Origin: Allobrachymonas chironomi DSM 19884
GTDB taxonomy: Bacteria; Pseudomonadota; Gammaproteobacteria; Burkholderiales; Burkholderiaceae_C
Direction of reading: 5' to 3'
NCBI RefSeq assembly: GCF_000374625.1
Contig: NZ_KB894765.1
Location: forward strand, 434,001-498,000
DNA length: 64,000 bases
Shown here: in pieces, positions 16,899 through 25,434 of the stretch
Layout of the letters: each line of letters opens with the position of its first letter
Position numbering within the stretch: the stretch's first letter is position 1
The notes under the pieces: model-generated
The model's input: the letters and a program-made list of their open reading frames with translations, nothing else
Told to the model about the DNA's origin: nothing
The model's database searches: none
Program-made: the position numbers and the translations under genes

Positions 16899-18152
16899 AT
16901 GACCGTGAACAATTCCACCGAAAACAAGCAGTTGGAACCCAGTGATCAAGTAAAACATGCCATGCAGACCACGTTGCGGGGATGCGACGAGCTGATTCCG
17001 CAAGATGACTGGCTGAAGAAACTGATCCGCTCCGAGCAGACCGGCACGCCGTTGCGCATCAAGCTGGGCCTGGATCCGACCGCGCCCGACATCCACCTGG
17101 GCCACACCGTGGTGCTGAACAAGCTGCGCCAGCTGCAGGACCTGGGCCATACGGTCATCTTCCTGATCGGCGATTTCACCAGCCTGATTGGCGATCCGTC
17201 CGGCCGCAACAGCACGCGTCCGCCGCTCACCGCCGAACAGATCCGCTTCAACGCCGAGACCTATTACCAGCAGGCCAGCAAGGTGCTGGACCCGGCACGC
17301 ACCGAAATCCGCTACAACAGCGAATGGTGCGACCAGCTGGGCGCACGCGGCATGATCCAGCTGGCGGCACGCTACACGGTGGCCCGCATGATGGAGCGCA
17401 ACGATTTCCACGACCGCTTCCACGCCGGCAACTCGATCAGCGTGCACGAGTTCCTGTACCCGCTGATGCAGGGCTACGATTCGGTGGCGCTGAAATCCGA
17501 CATGGAGCTGGGCGGTACCGACCAGAAGTTCAACCTGCTGATGGGCCGCCATTTGCAGGAAGAATACGGGCAGGAGCCGCAGTGCATTCTGACCATGCCG
17601 CTGCTGGAAGGCCTGGACGGCGTGGAGAAGATGTCCAAGTCCAAGCACAACTACATTGGCGTGACCGAAGAGGCCAACACCATGTTTGCCAAGGTGCTGT
17701 CCATCAGCGATACCCTGATGTGGCGCTGGTACACCCTGCTCTCCTTCCGTGGCGAAGCCGAAATTGCCGCCCTGCGCGCCGAGATCGAGGCCGGCCGCAA
17801 CCCCAAGGATGCCAAGGTGGCTCTGGCGAAGGAAATCACCGCACGTTTTCACAGTGCCGCCGCTGCCGAGGCGGCCGAACAGGATTTCATCAACCGCAGC
17901 AAGGGCGGCATTCCGGACCAGATCGACGAGCGCAGTCTGCCGCTGGCCGAAGGGGGTGCCGCAGTCGGCATCGGTGCCCTGCTCAAGCAGGCCGGCCTGA
18001 CCGCCTCGACCGGCGAGGCCAACCGCCTGATCGATGGTGGCGGCGTGCGCGTGGACAGCCAGGTGGTCAGCGACAAGGGCCTGAAACTGAGTGCCGGCAC
18101 CTACGTGCTGCAGGTGGGCAAGCGCAAGTTCCTGCGCGTGACGCTGGGCTGA
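16899..18152 (+). CDS. tyrS: Tyrosyl-tRNA synthetase
   Basis: The 417-residue class I aminoacyl-tRNA synthetase charges tRNA-Tyr. The catalytic HIGH motif appears as HLGH in [18 protein letters not shown] (about residues 66-73). The KMSKS loop is present as [11 protein letters not shown] (near residue 245). A C-terminal S4 RNA-binding domain ([25 protein letters not shown]) ends the protein. The layout and length match the TyrZ-like long form found in betaproteobacteria. GGAAA lies 9 bases before the ATG. Confidence 0.97.
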   Translation: MTVNNSTENKQLEPSDQVKHAMQTTLRGCDELIPQDDWLKKLIRSEQTGTPLRIKLGLDPTAPDIHLGHTVVLNKLRQLQDLGHTVIFLIGDFTSLIGDPSGRNSTRPPLTAEQIRFNAETYYQQASKVLDPARTEIRYNSEWCDQLGARGMIQLAARYTVARMMERNDFHDRFHAGNSISVHEFLYPLMQGYDSVALKSDMELGGTDQKFNLLMGRHLQEEYGQEPQCILTMPLLEGLDGVEKMSKSKHNYIGVTEEANTMFAKVLSISDTLMWRWYTLLSFRGEAEIAALRAEIEAGRNPKDAKVALAKEITARFHSAAAAEAAEQDFINRSKGGIPDQIDERSLPLAEGGAAVGIGALLKQAGLTASTGEANRLIDGGGVRVDSQVVSDKGLKLSAGTYVLQVGKRKFLRVTLG

Positions 18153-18182
18153 GACAGCGCACGGTGACATGCGCCACCGGCC

Positions 18183-18238
18183 ATGTCACCCAATCTTCAA
18201 GCAGGGTTCACCGATCCGTCATTTGGCAGGGGCATGAT
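18183..18238 (+). promoter_or_regulatory. Tandem Pho boxes and -10 for phoX
   Basis: Four 7-bp repeats in perfect 11-bp phase: ATGTCAC-N4-TCTTCAA-N4-GGTTCAC-N4-CCGTCAT (18183-18222). Ten bases downstream is CATGAT (18233-18238), 4/6 to the -10. The inferred start is near 18245, with a leader of about 40 nt and GGAG before the ATG. There is no -35 match. This is a strong PhoB-type promoter pattern in a 133-bp gap. Confidence 0.8.
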
Positions 18239-18285
18239 CTGCCGGCAACGCATTTTTTCGCCCCCAACCCTCTTACGGAGTCCTC

Positions 18286-20463
18286 ATGCAAGACAAGACC
18301 CCCTCTGTCATCTACGACGATAACGAAATCGTCAACCACAGCAGCAACGCCCATTTTTCCGACGTGCTGGCTGCCAACCTGAACCGCCGCAGCGTGCTGC
18401 GCGGCAGTGTGGCCACCTCCGCCGGCGTGCTGCTGGGCAGCGTCGGTCTGACGGCTTGCGGTGGTGACGATAACAATACCCCTTCCACCCCTTCCACCCC
18501 CTCCACCCCGCCCGCCAAGGAACTGAAGCTGAGCTTCAACTCGGTTCCTCATACCAATGCCGACCTGGTGACGATCGCCGACGGCTACGAAGTCAGCATC
18601 CTGCACGCACTGGGCGATCCGCTGCACTTTGGCGATACCTCCTGGGGCGACAAGGGCCTGGAAACAGCCGAGTCCTATCAGCGTCGTATCGGTGATGGCC
18701 ATGACGGCATGTACTATTTCGGCCTGAGCGATGACGGCAAGTTCGATGCCGGCCGTTCCGACCGTGGCCTGCTGTGCGTGAACCACGAATACGTGGTGGC
18801 ACCGTATGGCCTGCACGCCAACGGCCGCACCGTGACGGACGGCGTCCGCCCGGCTGACGAGGTGATCAAGGAAATCTACGCCCACGGTGCCAGCGTTTCC
18901 GAAGTCAAGCGTAACGGCGGCAATGCCATGGAAATGGTGCGCGGCTCCAAGTACAACCGCCGCATCCACTCCGAAACGCCGATGGTGTTTGGTGGCCCGG
19001 CTGCCGGCAACGCCAAGCTGGTCAACAAGCTGTCTGCCGATGGCAAGCAGGCTTTCGGCATGAACAACAACTGTGCCTGCGGCTACACGCCCTGGGGCAC
19101 CTACCTGACCTGCGAAGAGAACTTCCTGAACGTGATCGGCCGTGCCGAAGGTGACGATGCCCAGCGCAGCGAAGCCGAAGTCGTCGCACTGAAGCGCTAC
19201 GGCCTGCCCGCTGGTCGCAAGAACCCCTATCTGTGGGATAGCCCCGAAGGCGAGCGCTTCCAGCGCTGGAACAGCCGCGTGTCCGGCGCTGCAGCCAAGG
19301 ACGACTACCGCAACATCTTCAACACCTTCGGCTGGGTCGTGGAAATCGATCCCTTCCGTCCGGACAGCACGCCGGTCAAGCGTACCTACCTGGGCCGCTT
19401 CAACCACGAAGGCGCCTGGCCGGCTCCGGCCAAGGCTGGCGAGCCGATCGTGATCTACTCCGGTGACGACGCCCGCAACGAATACGTGTTCAAGTTCGTG
19501 TCCGATGCCAAGTGGGATCCGGCTGACGTGAACGGCGGTTCTGCCGCTGGCGACAAGTACCTGAACAAGGGCAAGCTGTACGCGGCCAAGTTCAATGACG
19601 ACGGCAGCGGCGAATGGCTGGAGCTGACCCACGGCAAGAATGGCATCGACGCCAGCAACCCCGTGTACCCCTTCGCCGACCAGGGTGACGTGGTGATGCA
19701 CTGCCGTCTGGCAGCCGACTTCCGTGGCGCTACCAAGATGGACCGCCCGGAGTGGGGTGGCGTGAACCCTCTGAACAACGAGGTGTACATGGCCATGACC
19801 AACAACTCGCAGCGTACGGCTGAAAACCTGAACGCCGCCAACCCGCGCGTCAGCAACGCCAACGGCCAGATCGTGCGCTGGAAGGAAGAAGGCGGCCAGG
19901 CCGGCACCAAGTTCCAGTGGGACATCTATGTGTTCGGTTCTGCCACCATGCTGCCGGAAGGCCACAAGAACCGCAGCGAAAACCTGTCCGGCCTGACGGC
20001 TGCCAACGACTTCTCCAGCCCCGACGGCCTGTATTTCGATGGCCGCGCACAGGAACACGGCCTGCTGTGGATCCAGACCGACGATGGCGCCTACACCGAC
20101 GTGACCAACTGCATGATGCTGGCTGCGATTCCGGGTGAAGTGGGTGACGGCACCAAGGTGACGACCAAGGAAGGCCAGCAGACCATCATGGGTGCCAAGC
20201 CGACCGAGGACAATATCCGCCGCTTCCTGGTCGGCCCGTTCGACTGCGAAATCACCGGCGTGGTGGTCACGCCCGACGGCAAGACGCTGTTCTTCAACGT
20301 GCAGCACCCGGGTGAGGACAAGGGCGACTTCGCCACCAACACCTTCACCAGCCACTGGCCGGGCAACCAGCCGGGCATCACCAGCCACCACAAGGGCCAC
20401 AAGCGCCCGCGTTCTTCCACCGTGGTGGTGACGCGCACCGATGGCGGCGTGATCGCCCTGTAA
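18286..20463 (+). CDS. phoX: PhoX-type alkaline phosphatase, Tat-exported
   Basis: The 725-residue extracytoplasmic phosphatase of the PhoX family (iron/calcium cofactor) releases Pi from organic phosphates. A twin-arginine signal NRRSVLRG (Arg34-Arg35) precedes a hydrophobic stretch ending in LTACGG, so Cys58 could be lipidated. A low-complexity Thr-Pro-Ser linker (about residues 65-76) follows. The family active-site region NNNCACGYTPWGTYLTCEE (about 260-278) has the conserved cysteine. Other family blocks are GDGHDGMYYFGL, LLCVNHEYV and NVQHPGED. GGAG lies six bases upstream of the ATG. It is alone in its operon, followed by a strong terminator, and controlled by tandem Pho boxes. Confidence 0.93.
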   Translation: MQDKTPSVIYDDNEIVNHSSNAHFSDVLAANLNRRSVLRGSVATSAGVLLGSVGLTACGGDDNNTPSTPSTPSTPPAKELKLSFNSVPHTNADLVTIADGYEVSILHALGDPLHFGDTSWGDKGLETAESYQRRIGDGHDGMYYFGLSDDGKFDAGRSDRGLLCVNHEYVVAPYGLHANGRTVTDGVRPADEVIKEIYAHGASVSEVKRNGGNAMEMVRGSKYNRRIHSETPMVFGGPAAGNAKLVNKLSADGKQAFGMNNNCACGYTPWGTYLTCEENFLNVIGRAEGDDAQRSEAEVVALKRYGLPAGRKNPYLWDSPEGERFQRWNSRVSGAAAKDDYRNIFNTFGWVVEIDPFRPDSTPVKRTYLGRFNHEGAWPAPAKAGEPIVIYSGDDARNEYVFKFVSDAKWDPADVNGGSAAGDKYLNKGKLYAAKFNDDGSGEWLELTHGKNGIDASNPVYPFADQGDVVMHCRLAADFRGATKMDRPEWGGVNPLNNEVYMAMTNNSQRTAENLNAANPRVSNANGQIVRWKEEGGQAGTKFQWDIYVFGSATMLPEGHKNRSENLSGLTAANDFSSPDGLYFDGRAQEHGLLWIQTDDGAYTDVTNCMMLAAIPGEVGDGTKVTTKEGQQTIMGAKPTEDNIRRFLVGPFDCEITGVVVTPDGKTLFFNVQHPGEDKGDFATNTFTSHWPGNQPGITSHHKGHKRPRSSTVVVTRTDGGVIAL

Positions 20464-20493
20464 GCCGCAAGGCCTGATCCCAGGCCTGCAGCA

Positions 20494-20526
20494 CGCCTGT
20501 GTCCCTCGCGGACACAGGCGTTTTTT
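20494..20526 (+). terminator. Terminator after phoX
   Basis: An 11-bp perfect stem, CGCCTGTGTCC / GGACACAGGCG, with a 5-nt loop and six T residues, starts 30 bp past the phoX stop. Confidence 0.93.
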
Positions 20527-20646
20527 ATCTCCGTTCGCCGGACCTATCGCACACTCCGGGCCAGGCAGGCGTGCCCGGCGGCCAGCACGAGCGCCGCAAA
20601 ATCCCTACAATTTCGCAACAATCCGCATTTTTCCGAAAGGTTTCCC

Positions 20647-21558
20647 ATGGCTACCAGCCTGCTCGTTCTGCTTGACGATATTGCCACCGTACTGGATGAC
20701 GTCTCTGCCATGACCAAGGTCGCGGTCAAGAAAACCTCCGGCGTGCTGGGGGACGACCTGGCGCTCAACGCCCAGCAGGTCACCGGCGTCAAGGCCGATC
20801 GCGAACTGCCGGTCGTCTGGGCCGTGGCCAAGGGCTCTTTCGTCAACAAGGCGATCCTGGTGCCGCTGGCGCTGCTGATCAGTGCCTTTGCGCCCTGGCT
20901 GATCACGCCGCTGATGATGCTGGGCGGCCTGTTCCTGTGCTACGAGGGCGTGGAAAAACTGGCGCACAAGTTCCTGCAGGGCAAGGAAGCCACCGACGCC
21001 CATCACGAGGATGTGCTGGCGCAGAACCAGGCGGTGGATGTGGTGGCCGCCGAGAAGGAGAAAATCAAGGGCGCGGTCCGCACCGACTTCATCCTGTCGG
21101 CTGAAATCATCGTGCTGACGCTGGGTTCGGTGGCCGGTGCGTCGATGAGCACGCAGATTCTGGTGGTCGTCGCCATGGCGATCCTGATGACGATTGGCGT
21201 GTATGGCCTGGTGGCCGGCATCGTCAAGCTGGACGACGCCGGCCTGTACCTGAGCCAGAAATCCGGTGCCTTCAGCCAGTGGCTGGGCAACGCCCTGCTC
21301 AAGGGAACGCCCTGGCTGATGCGCGGCCTGTCCTTTTTCGGTACGCTGGCGATGTTCCTGGTGGGCGGCGGCATTCTGGCGCACGGCATCGGCCCGCTGG
21401 TCAGCTGGCTGCATGAAGTGTCGCTGGACTGGGGCGGTATGGTCGGCTCCATCACCGGCATGCTGGCCAACCTGGTCGTCGGCATCATCGCCGGTGCCAT
21501 CGTGCTGATGGTCGTCACGCTGATCCAGAAGTTGCGCGGCAAGCAGCCGGCGCACTGA
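20647..21558 (+). CDS. DUF808 family inner-membrane protein (YedI-like)
   Basis: The 303-residue multi-pass membrane protein of the DUF808 family has no established function. It opens with the family block MATSLLVLLDDIATVLDDVSAMTKVAVKKT and GVLGDDLALNAQQV, then about six to seven hydrophobic segments, e.g. AILVPLALLISAFAPWLITPLMMLGGLFLCYEG (near residue 70). A cytosolic loop EKLAHKFL...EDVL follows the third. AAAGG precedes the ATG, and a TACAAT is seen at 20606-20611. It ends 36 bp before creB, so it may head a DUF808-creB-creC operon. Confidence 0.85.
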   Translation: MATSLLVLLDDIATVLDDVSAMTKVAVKKTSGVLGDDLALNAQQVTGVKADRELPVVWAVAKGSFVNKAILVPLALLISAFAPWLITPLMMLGGLFLCYEGVEKLAHKFLQGKEATDAHHEDVLAQNQAVDVVAAEKEKIKGAVRTDFILSAEIIVLTLGSVAGASMSTQILVVVAMAILMTIGVYGLVAGIVKLDDAGLYLSQKSGAFSQWLGNALLKGTPWLMRGLSFFGTLAMFLVGGGILAHGIGPLVSWLHEVSLDWGGMVGSITGMLANLVVGIIAGAIVLMVVTLIQKLRGKQPAH

Positions 21559-21594
21559 ACCTGATCCGGCAGCAGGCTGTGGCACACTGCGCCC

Positions 21595-22302
21595 ATGCAC
21601 CCTGCTGACACCCTGCCCCTGCTGCTGGTCGAGGACGATCCGGCCATTGCCGACACCGTGGTGTATGCCTTTGCCCGCGAGGGCATGTCCATGACGCATT
21701 GCCTGCTGCTGCAGGATGCGCGCCAGCAGCTGGCGCATGCCCGTTTTGCCGCCCTGATCCTCGATATCGGCCTGCCCGATGGCAGCGGGCTGGATTTTTG
21801 CCGCAGCCTGCGCCAGGACGCCGCCACCGCCACCCTGCCGATTCTGCTGCTGAGCGCACGCAGTGACGAGCTGGACCGCGTACTGGGGCTGGAGCTGGGG
21901 GCCGATGACTACCTGACCAAGCCCTTCAGCCCGCGCGAGCTGGTCGCCCGCCTGCGCGCCCTGCTGCGTCGCAGCGCCATGCCCACCTCCGCACCGGTTG
22001 CCACCGCCCGGCTGCAGCACGATGCTGCCGGCCAGCGCATGCTGCTGCAGGGTAGCCCCCTGCCGCTGACGCGCATGGAATACGGGCTGCTGGCCTGCCT
22101 GCTGGAACACCAGGGCCGCATTCTGGCGCGAGACTACCTGCTGGACCGTGTCTGGGGGCTGCAGGCCGACAGCGCTGATCGCACCGTGGATACCCATGTG
22201 AAAACCCTGCGCGCCAAGCTGCGCGAGGCCGATCCGGCCCATGACTATATTGTCACGCACCGTGGCATGGGCTACAGCCTGACACTGCCGGCCACGCCAT
22301 GA
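21595..22302 (+). CDS. creB: CreB, response regulator of the CreBC system
   Basis: The 235-residue OmpR-family regulator has an N-terminal receiver domain with the acidic pocket in LVEDDP, phospho-acceptor Asp57 in LILDIGLPDGSG, and the conserved Lys in YLTKPF (near residue 107). A C-terminal winged helix follows (LTRMEYGLLACLLEHQGRIL...VDTHVKTLRAKL). In gammaproteobacteria CreB binds the cre-tag and controls creD and metabolic or beta-lactamase genes. Assignment rests on overlap with creC (ATGA), on creD downstream, and on the cre-tag found here. No ribosome-binding site is seen at the ATG. Confidence 0.9.
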   Translation: MHPADTLPLLLVEDDPAIADTVVYAFAREGMSMTHCLLLQDARQQLAHARFAALILDIGLPDGSGLDFCRSLRQDAATATLPILLLSARSDELDRVLGLELGADDYLTKPFSPRELVARLRALLRRSAMPTSAPVATARLQHDAAGQRMLLQGSPLPLTRMEYGLLACLLEHQGRILARDYLLDRVWGLQADSADRTVDTHVKTLRAKLREADPAHDYIVTHRGMGYSLTLPATP

Positions 22303-23786
22303 AGCGCACTTTCCGTATCGGTCTGGGACTGCGCCTGCTGTTCGGCTTTTTCCTGATCAACGGGCTGGCGGCGCTGTTCGTCCTGCAGATCTTCACGGCC
22401 GAAATCAAGCCCAGTGCACGTGAGGTGATGGAGGACACGCTGGTCGATACCGCCCATGTGCTGGCCGAGCTGGCGGCTGGCGACTTCGCGCCCGATGCCC
22501 CCGATGTGGCGGCCATCCAGGCCGGGGCCATCGCACCTGCGGCAACATTTGACCGGACACGCTTTGGCCGTGCCGTTGACGCCTATGTGCAGCGCCCGGT
22601 GCAGGCGCGCATCTGGGGGCTGCACAAGACCCGGGTGGACTACCGCATTTACGTGACCGATGCCCGTGGCATCGTGCTGTATGACTCCACGGGCCAGGAC
22701 ACGGGGCGCGACTTCTCGCAATGGCGCGATGTCTACCTGACCCTGCGTGGCCAGTACGGTGCCCGCACCACCCGCGACCAGCCGGACGATGAGGCCAGTT
22801 CGGTCATGCATGTGGCGGCGCCCATCTACCGGGGCCATGCCATCATCGGTGTGCTGACCGTGGCCAAGCCGAACCGCACGGTGCAGGGCTTTATCGATCG
22901 TGCCGAGCGCAAGATCATGGCCCAGGGATTGTGGCTGCTGGGCCTGTCGGCCCTGGTGGGGGTACTGGTGACGCTGTGGCTGGTCTGGCATGTGCGCAAG
23001 CTGCAGCGCTACGCCAACAGCGTGCAGGCCGGTGCCACGCCTGCCCCGCCCATTCCCGAAGTGCCTGGCGAACTCGGCGAGCTGGCGCATGCCATGGATG
23101 CCATGCGCCAGCGTCTGGAAGGACACGCATATGTCGAGCAGTATGTGCGCACCCTGACGCACGAGCTGAAAAGCCCGATCGCCGTGGTGCGCAGCGCCGC
23201 CGAACTGCTGGAGGACGACCTGCCCGACGCCGACCGCCAGCGCTTTGCCGGCCAGATCGGCCAGCAGGCAGAGCGCATGCAGCGCCTGGTGGACCGGCTG
23301 CTGCAGCTCAACCAGCTCGAACAGCTGCAGGCCCTGCCGCAGCCCGCACCTGCCAGCCTGGCCGATTGCGCACGCCGTGCCATCGCGCTGCAGCAGGATG
23401 CCGCCAGCCTGCGGCAGATCCGGCTGGAGCTGCTGGTGCAGGACAGCGCCACGCTGCAACTGGATCAGGAGCTGGTGGTGCTGGCCTGCTCCAACCTGCT
23501 GGCCAACGCCATCGACTTTGCCCCTGCCGGCAGCAGCGTGCAGCTGATCGCCACGGCAGATACGCTGGTGGTGCAGGACAGTGGGCCGGGCGTGCCCGAT
23601 TACGCCCTGCCGCGTCTGGGCGAACGCTTTTTCACCACGCAGCGTCCGGATGGCCGCCGCAGTGGCAGCGGCCTGGGTCTGGCGATCGTGCAGCAGGTGA
23701 TGCTGCTGCATCAGGGACGGGTACGGTTTACCCAGCGCAGCCCCGGCCTGCAGGTGACGCTGGAGTTCCGGCCGCAGGAACACTAG
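22299..23786 (+). CDS. creC: CreC, sensor histidine kinase
   Basis: The 495-residue membrane sensor kinase is the partner of CreB. Transmembrane segments lie at about residues 11-31 and 210-230 and bracket a periplasmic sensing domain. HAMP-like and dimerisation regions follow, with the phosphorylated His288 in LTHELKSPIAVV. N-box NLLANAIDF, G1 DSGPGVPDY and G2 GSGLGLAIV show an intact ATPase. In E. coli CreC was first named PhoM because it can cross-activate PhoB. That is of interest here because phoX and a creD cre-tag flank it. It overlaps creB by 4 bp. Confidence 0.92.
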   Translation: MKRTFRIGLGLRLLFGFFLINGLAALFVLQIFTAEIKPSAREVMEDTLVDTAHVLAELAAGDFAPDAPDVAAIQAGAIAPAATFDRTRFGRAVDAYVQRPVQARIWGLHKTRVDYRIYVTDARGIVLYDSTGQDTGRDFSQWRDVYLTLRGQYGARTTRDQPDDEASSVMHVAAPIYRGHAIIGVLTVAKPNRTVQGFIDRAERKIMAQGLWLLGLSALVGVLVTLWLVWHVRKLQRYANSVQAGATPAPPIPEVPGELGELAHAMDAMRQRLEGHAYVEQYVRTLTHELKSPIAVVRSAAELLEDDLPDADRQRFAGQIGQQAERMQRLVDRLLQLNQLEQLQALPQPAPASLADCARRAIALQQDAASLRQIRLELLVQDSATLQLDQELVVLACSNLLANAIDFAPAGSSVQLIATADTLVVQDSGPGVPDYALPRLGERFFTTQRPDGRRSGSGLGLAIVQQVMLLHQGRVRFTQRSPGLQVTLEFRPQEH

Positions 23787-23793
23787 CGCCGAC

Positions 23794-23845
23794 TTCACCT
23801 CCGCTTCACCGACTTCATGCTGCTCCCGCAGGGACTGGTCATACT
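23794..23845 (+). promoter_or_regulatory. cre-tag and promoter of creD
   Basis: TTCAC-CTCCGC-TTCAC at 23794-23809 is an exact match to the CreB operator known from enterics, Aeromonas and Pseudomonas (TTCAC-N6-TTCAC). A third TTCAT follows at 23814. CATACT (23840-23845) is a possible -10. The site lies in the 89-bp creC-creD gap, exactly where the regulator should act. Confidence 0.85.
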
Positions 23846-23875
23846 GCAGACGATCATCCACTACCGGACTTTGCC

Positions 23876-25357
23876 ATGCGTACCCCCGTTACCAAACTGT
23901 TGGCCCTGGGCCTGATCCTGCTGGTGCTGCTGAGCATGCTGTTCAGCATCCGCCAAGTGCTGGAAGACCGCCAGTCCTACCGCGATGCCGCCGTGCAGCG
24001 TGTGGTACAGGGCACGGCCGGCCCGCAGAGCGTGATCGGCCCGCTGCTGGTGCAGCAATGCACCCAAAGCTGGACCGAGCGTGGTGCAGACGGCAGCACC
24101 AGCAGCATGCGCAAGCAGCTGCGCAGCACCCTGTCGCCTGCCTCCCTGCGCATCAACGGCGCCGAAGTCACGGTCAACCAGTTGCAATCGGGCATTTTCC
24201 CGGTCAACACCTTTACCCTGAAAAGCCGCATCGAGGCCCGTTTCGAGGCCAATTCGCTGCGTCCGGATGCCCATCTGCCGAAAGGCGGCAGCATGCAGTG
24301 CACCACGCCGGTGTTGATGCTGGCCGTGGGCGACACGCGTGGCATCCGCCACAGCACCATCCAGATCAATGGCCAGACGCTGGAAGCCGCGCCCGGCACC
24401 ACGCTGTCCCAGGCTCCGCAGGGCATCCACACCTCACTCCAGCCCTTGGTCCAGGGCCAGGACCAGCTGCCCGAAATGCAGGTCCATATCGATCTGGAAC
24501 TGGTCGGCACCAGCAGTCTGGCGATTGTTCCGATGGGGGACGATACGCAGCTGCAGCTCGCCAGCAACTGGCCGCATCCGGGCTTTGGCGGCGCCTTCCT
24601 GCCCGCCACGCGTGAGGTGCGTGACGACGGCTTCGTGGCCAGCTGGCAGGTATCGCACCTGGCCACCAGCGCGGTGGCCGATTTCCATGCCGGCACACCG
24701 ATCTGCCACGCTAGCACCGACCTCCTGCCGGACTCTCAGACGCATGCCACCAGCGCAGCCGAAGCCGCCACCGCCGTCGTGGACGGCGTGGAAATCGCCA
24801 ACGACGGTCCGCGCAAGAGCTGTCTGGACAGCTTCCAGGTACGCTTCGTGAACCCGGTTGACCCCTACACCCTGGCCGACCGTGCCAGCAAGTACGGGTT
24901 GCTGTTCATCGTGCTGACCTTTGTTGCCGTAGGCATGTTCGAGGTGCTGCGCCAGTTGCGCGTGCACCCGGTGCAATATCTGCTGGTGGGCAGTGCGCTG
25001 GCGGTGTTCTTCCTGCTGCTGACCGGCCTGGGCGAGCACTACGCATTCAGCCTGGCCTATCTGGTGGCCGCCACGGCCTGCGTGCTGCTGCTGGGCTTCT
25101 ACGCCAGCCACATCCTGCACGGCTGGAGGCGTGGTGTGCCGTTCGCCATCGGCATCGCCCTGCTGTACGGCCTGCTCTATCTGCTGCTGCAGTTGCAGGA
25201 CAACGCCCTGCTCGCCGGCTCGATCGCGCTGTTCGTGGTGCTGGCGCTGGTGATGGTGGCCACGCGCAAGGTGGACTGGTATGCGCTGATGACCCCGGGC
25301 CGCAAGCCACAGTCCGATGCGGCAGCAGCCGAGCCTCCGCCAGCCCCTGCCGACTGA
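23876..25357 (+). CDS. creD: CreD, inner-membrane protein of the Cre regulon
   Basis: The 493-residue protein has an N-terminal membrane anchor (LLALGLILLVLLSMLFSI, about residues 8-25), a large periplasmic domain and a C-terminal membrane bundle of five to six segments after about residue 340. Family blocks include the RASKYGLLFIVLTF...FEVLRQLRVHPVQYLLVG region and SFSLAYLVAA-like helices. CreD is the most strongly CreB-induced protein in enterics and affects envelope stress and beta-lactam response; its biochemical role is unknown. The real start is the ATG at 23876. The frame is open for 315 codons further upstream, but that part is a shadow of creC. Confidence 0.92.
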   Translation: MRTPVTKLLALGLILLVLLSMLFSIRQVLEDRQSYRDAAVQRVVQGTAGPQSVIGPLLVQQCTQSWTERGADGSTSSMRKQLRSTLSPASLRINGAEVTVNQLQSGIFPVNTFTLKSRIEARFEANSLRPDAHLPKGGSMQCTTPVLMLAVGDTRGIRHSTIQINGQTLEAAPGTTLSQAPQGIHTSLQPLVQGQDQLPEMQVHIDLELVGTSSLAIVPMGDDTQLQLASNWPHPGFGGAFLPATREVRDDGFVASWQVSHLATSAVADFHAGTPICHASTDLLPDSQTHATSAAEAATAVVDGVEIANDGPRKSCLDSFQVRFVNPVDPYTLADRASKYGLLFIVLTFVAVGMFEVLRQLRVHPVQYLLVGSALAVFFLLLTGLGEHYAFSLAYLVAATACVLLLGFYASHILHGWRRGVPFAIGIALLYGLLYLLLQLQDNALLAGSIALFVVLALVMVATRKVDWYALMTPGRKPQSDAAAAEPPPAPAD

Positions 25358-25378
25358 GTCGGTCTACCCGAAACGCAA

Positions 25379-25407
25379 CAGGCCGATCCCGTGACGGGAT
25401 CGGCCTG
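25379..25407. terminator. Hairpin between convergent creD and metF
   Basis: A 13-bp perfect stem (CAGGCCGATCCCG / CGGGATCGGCCTG) with a 3-nt loop. No T run follows on plus (TCTGCAT), and on the minus strand TTGCGTTTCGG follows. Probably a shared terminator. Confidence 0.65.
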
Positions 25408-25434
25408 TCTGCATGCGTGCCCGGCGGCAGCCGC

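Noticed and set aside
18480-18513. Short tandem repeat in phoX
   Set aside because: It encodes the Thr-Pro-Ser linker after the signal peptide; in frame and too short to suggest phase variation.
18208-20400. A 730-codon open frame antisense to phoX
   Set aside because: A composition artefact of the real phoX frame; low-complexity protein, no ribosome-binding site.
22931-23875. Upstream extension of the creD frame
   Set aside because: It overlaps creC in another frame and gives Arg/Ala-rich sequence; the family start is the ATG at 23876.
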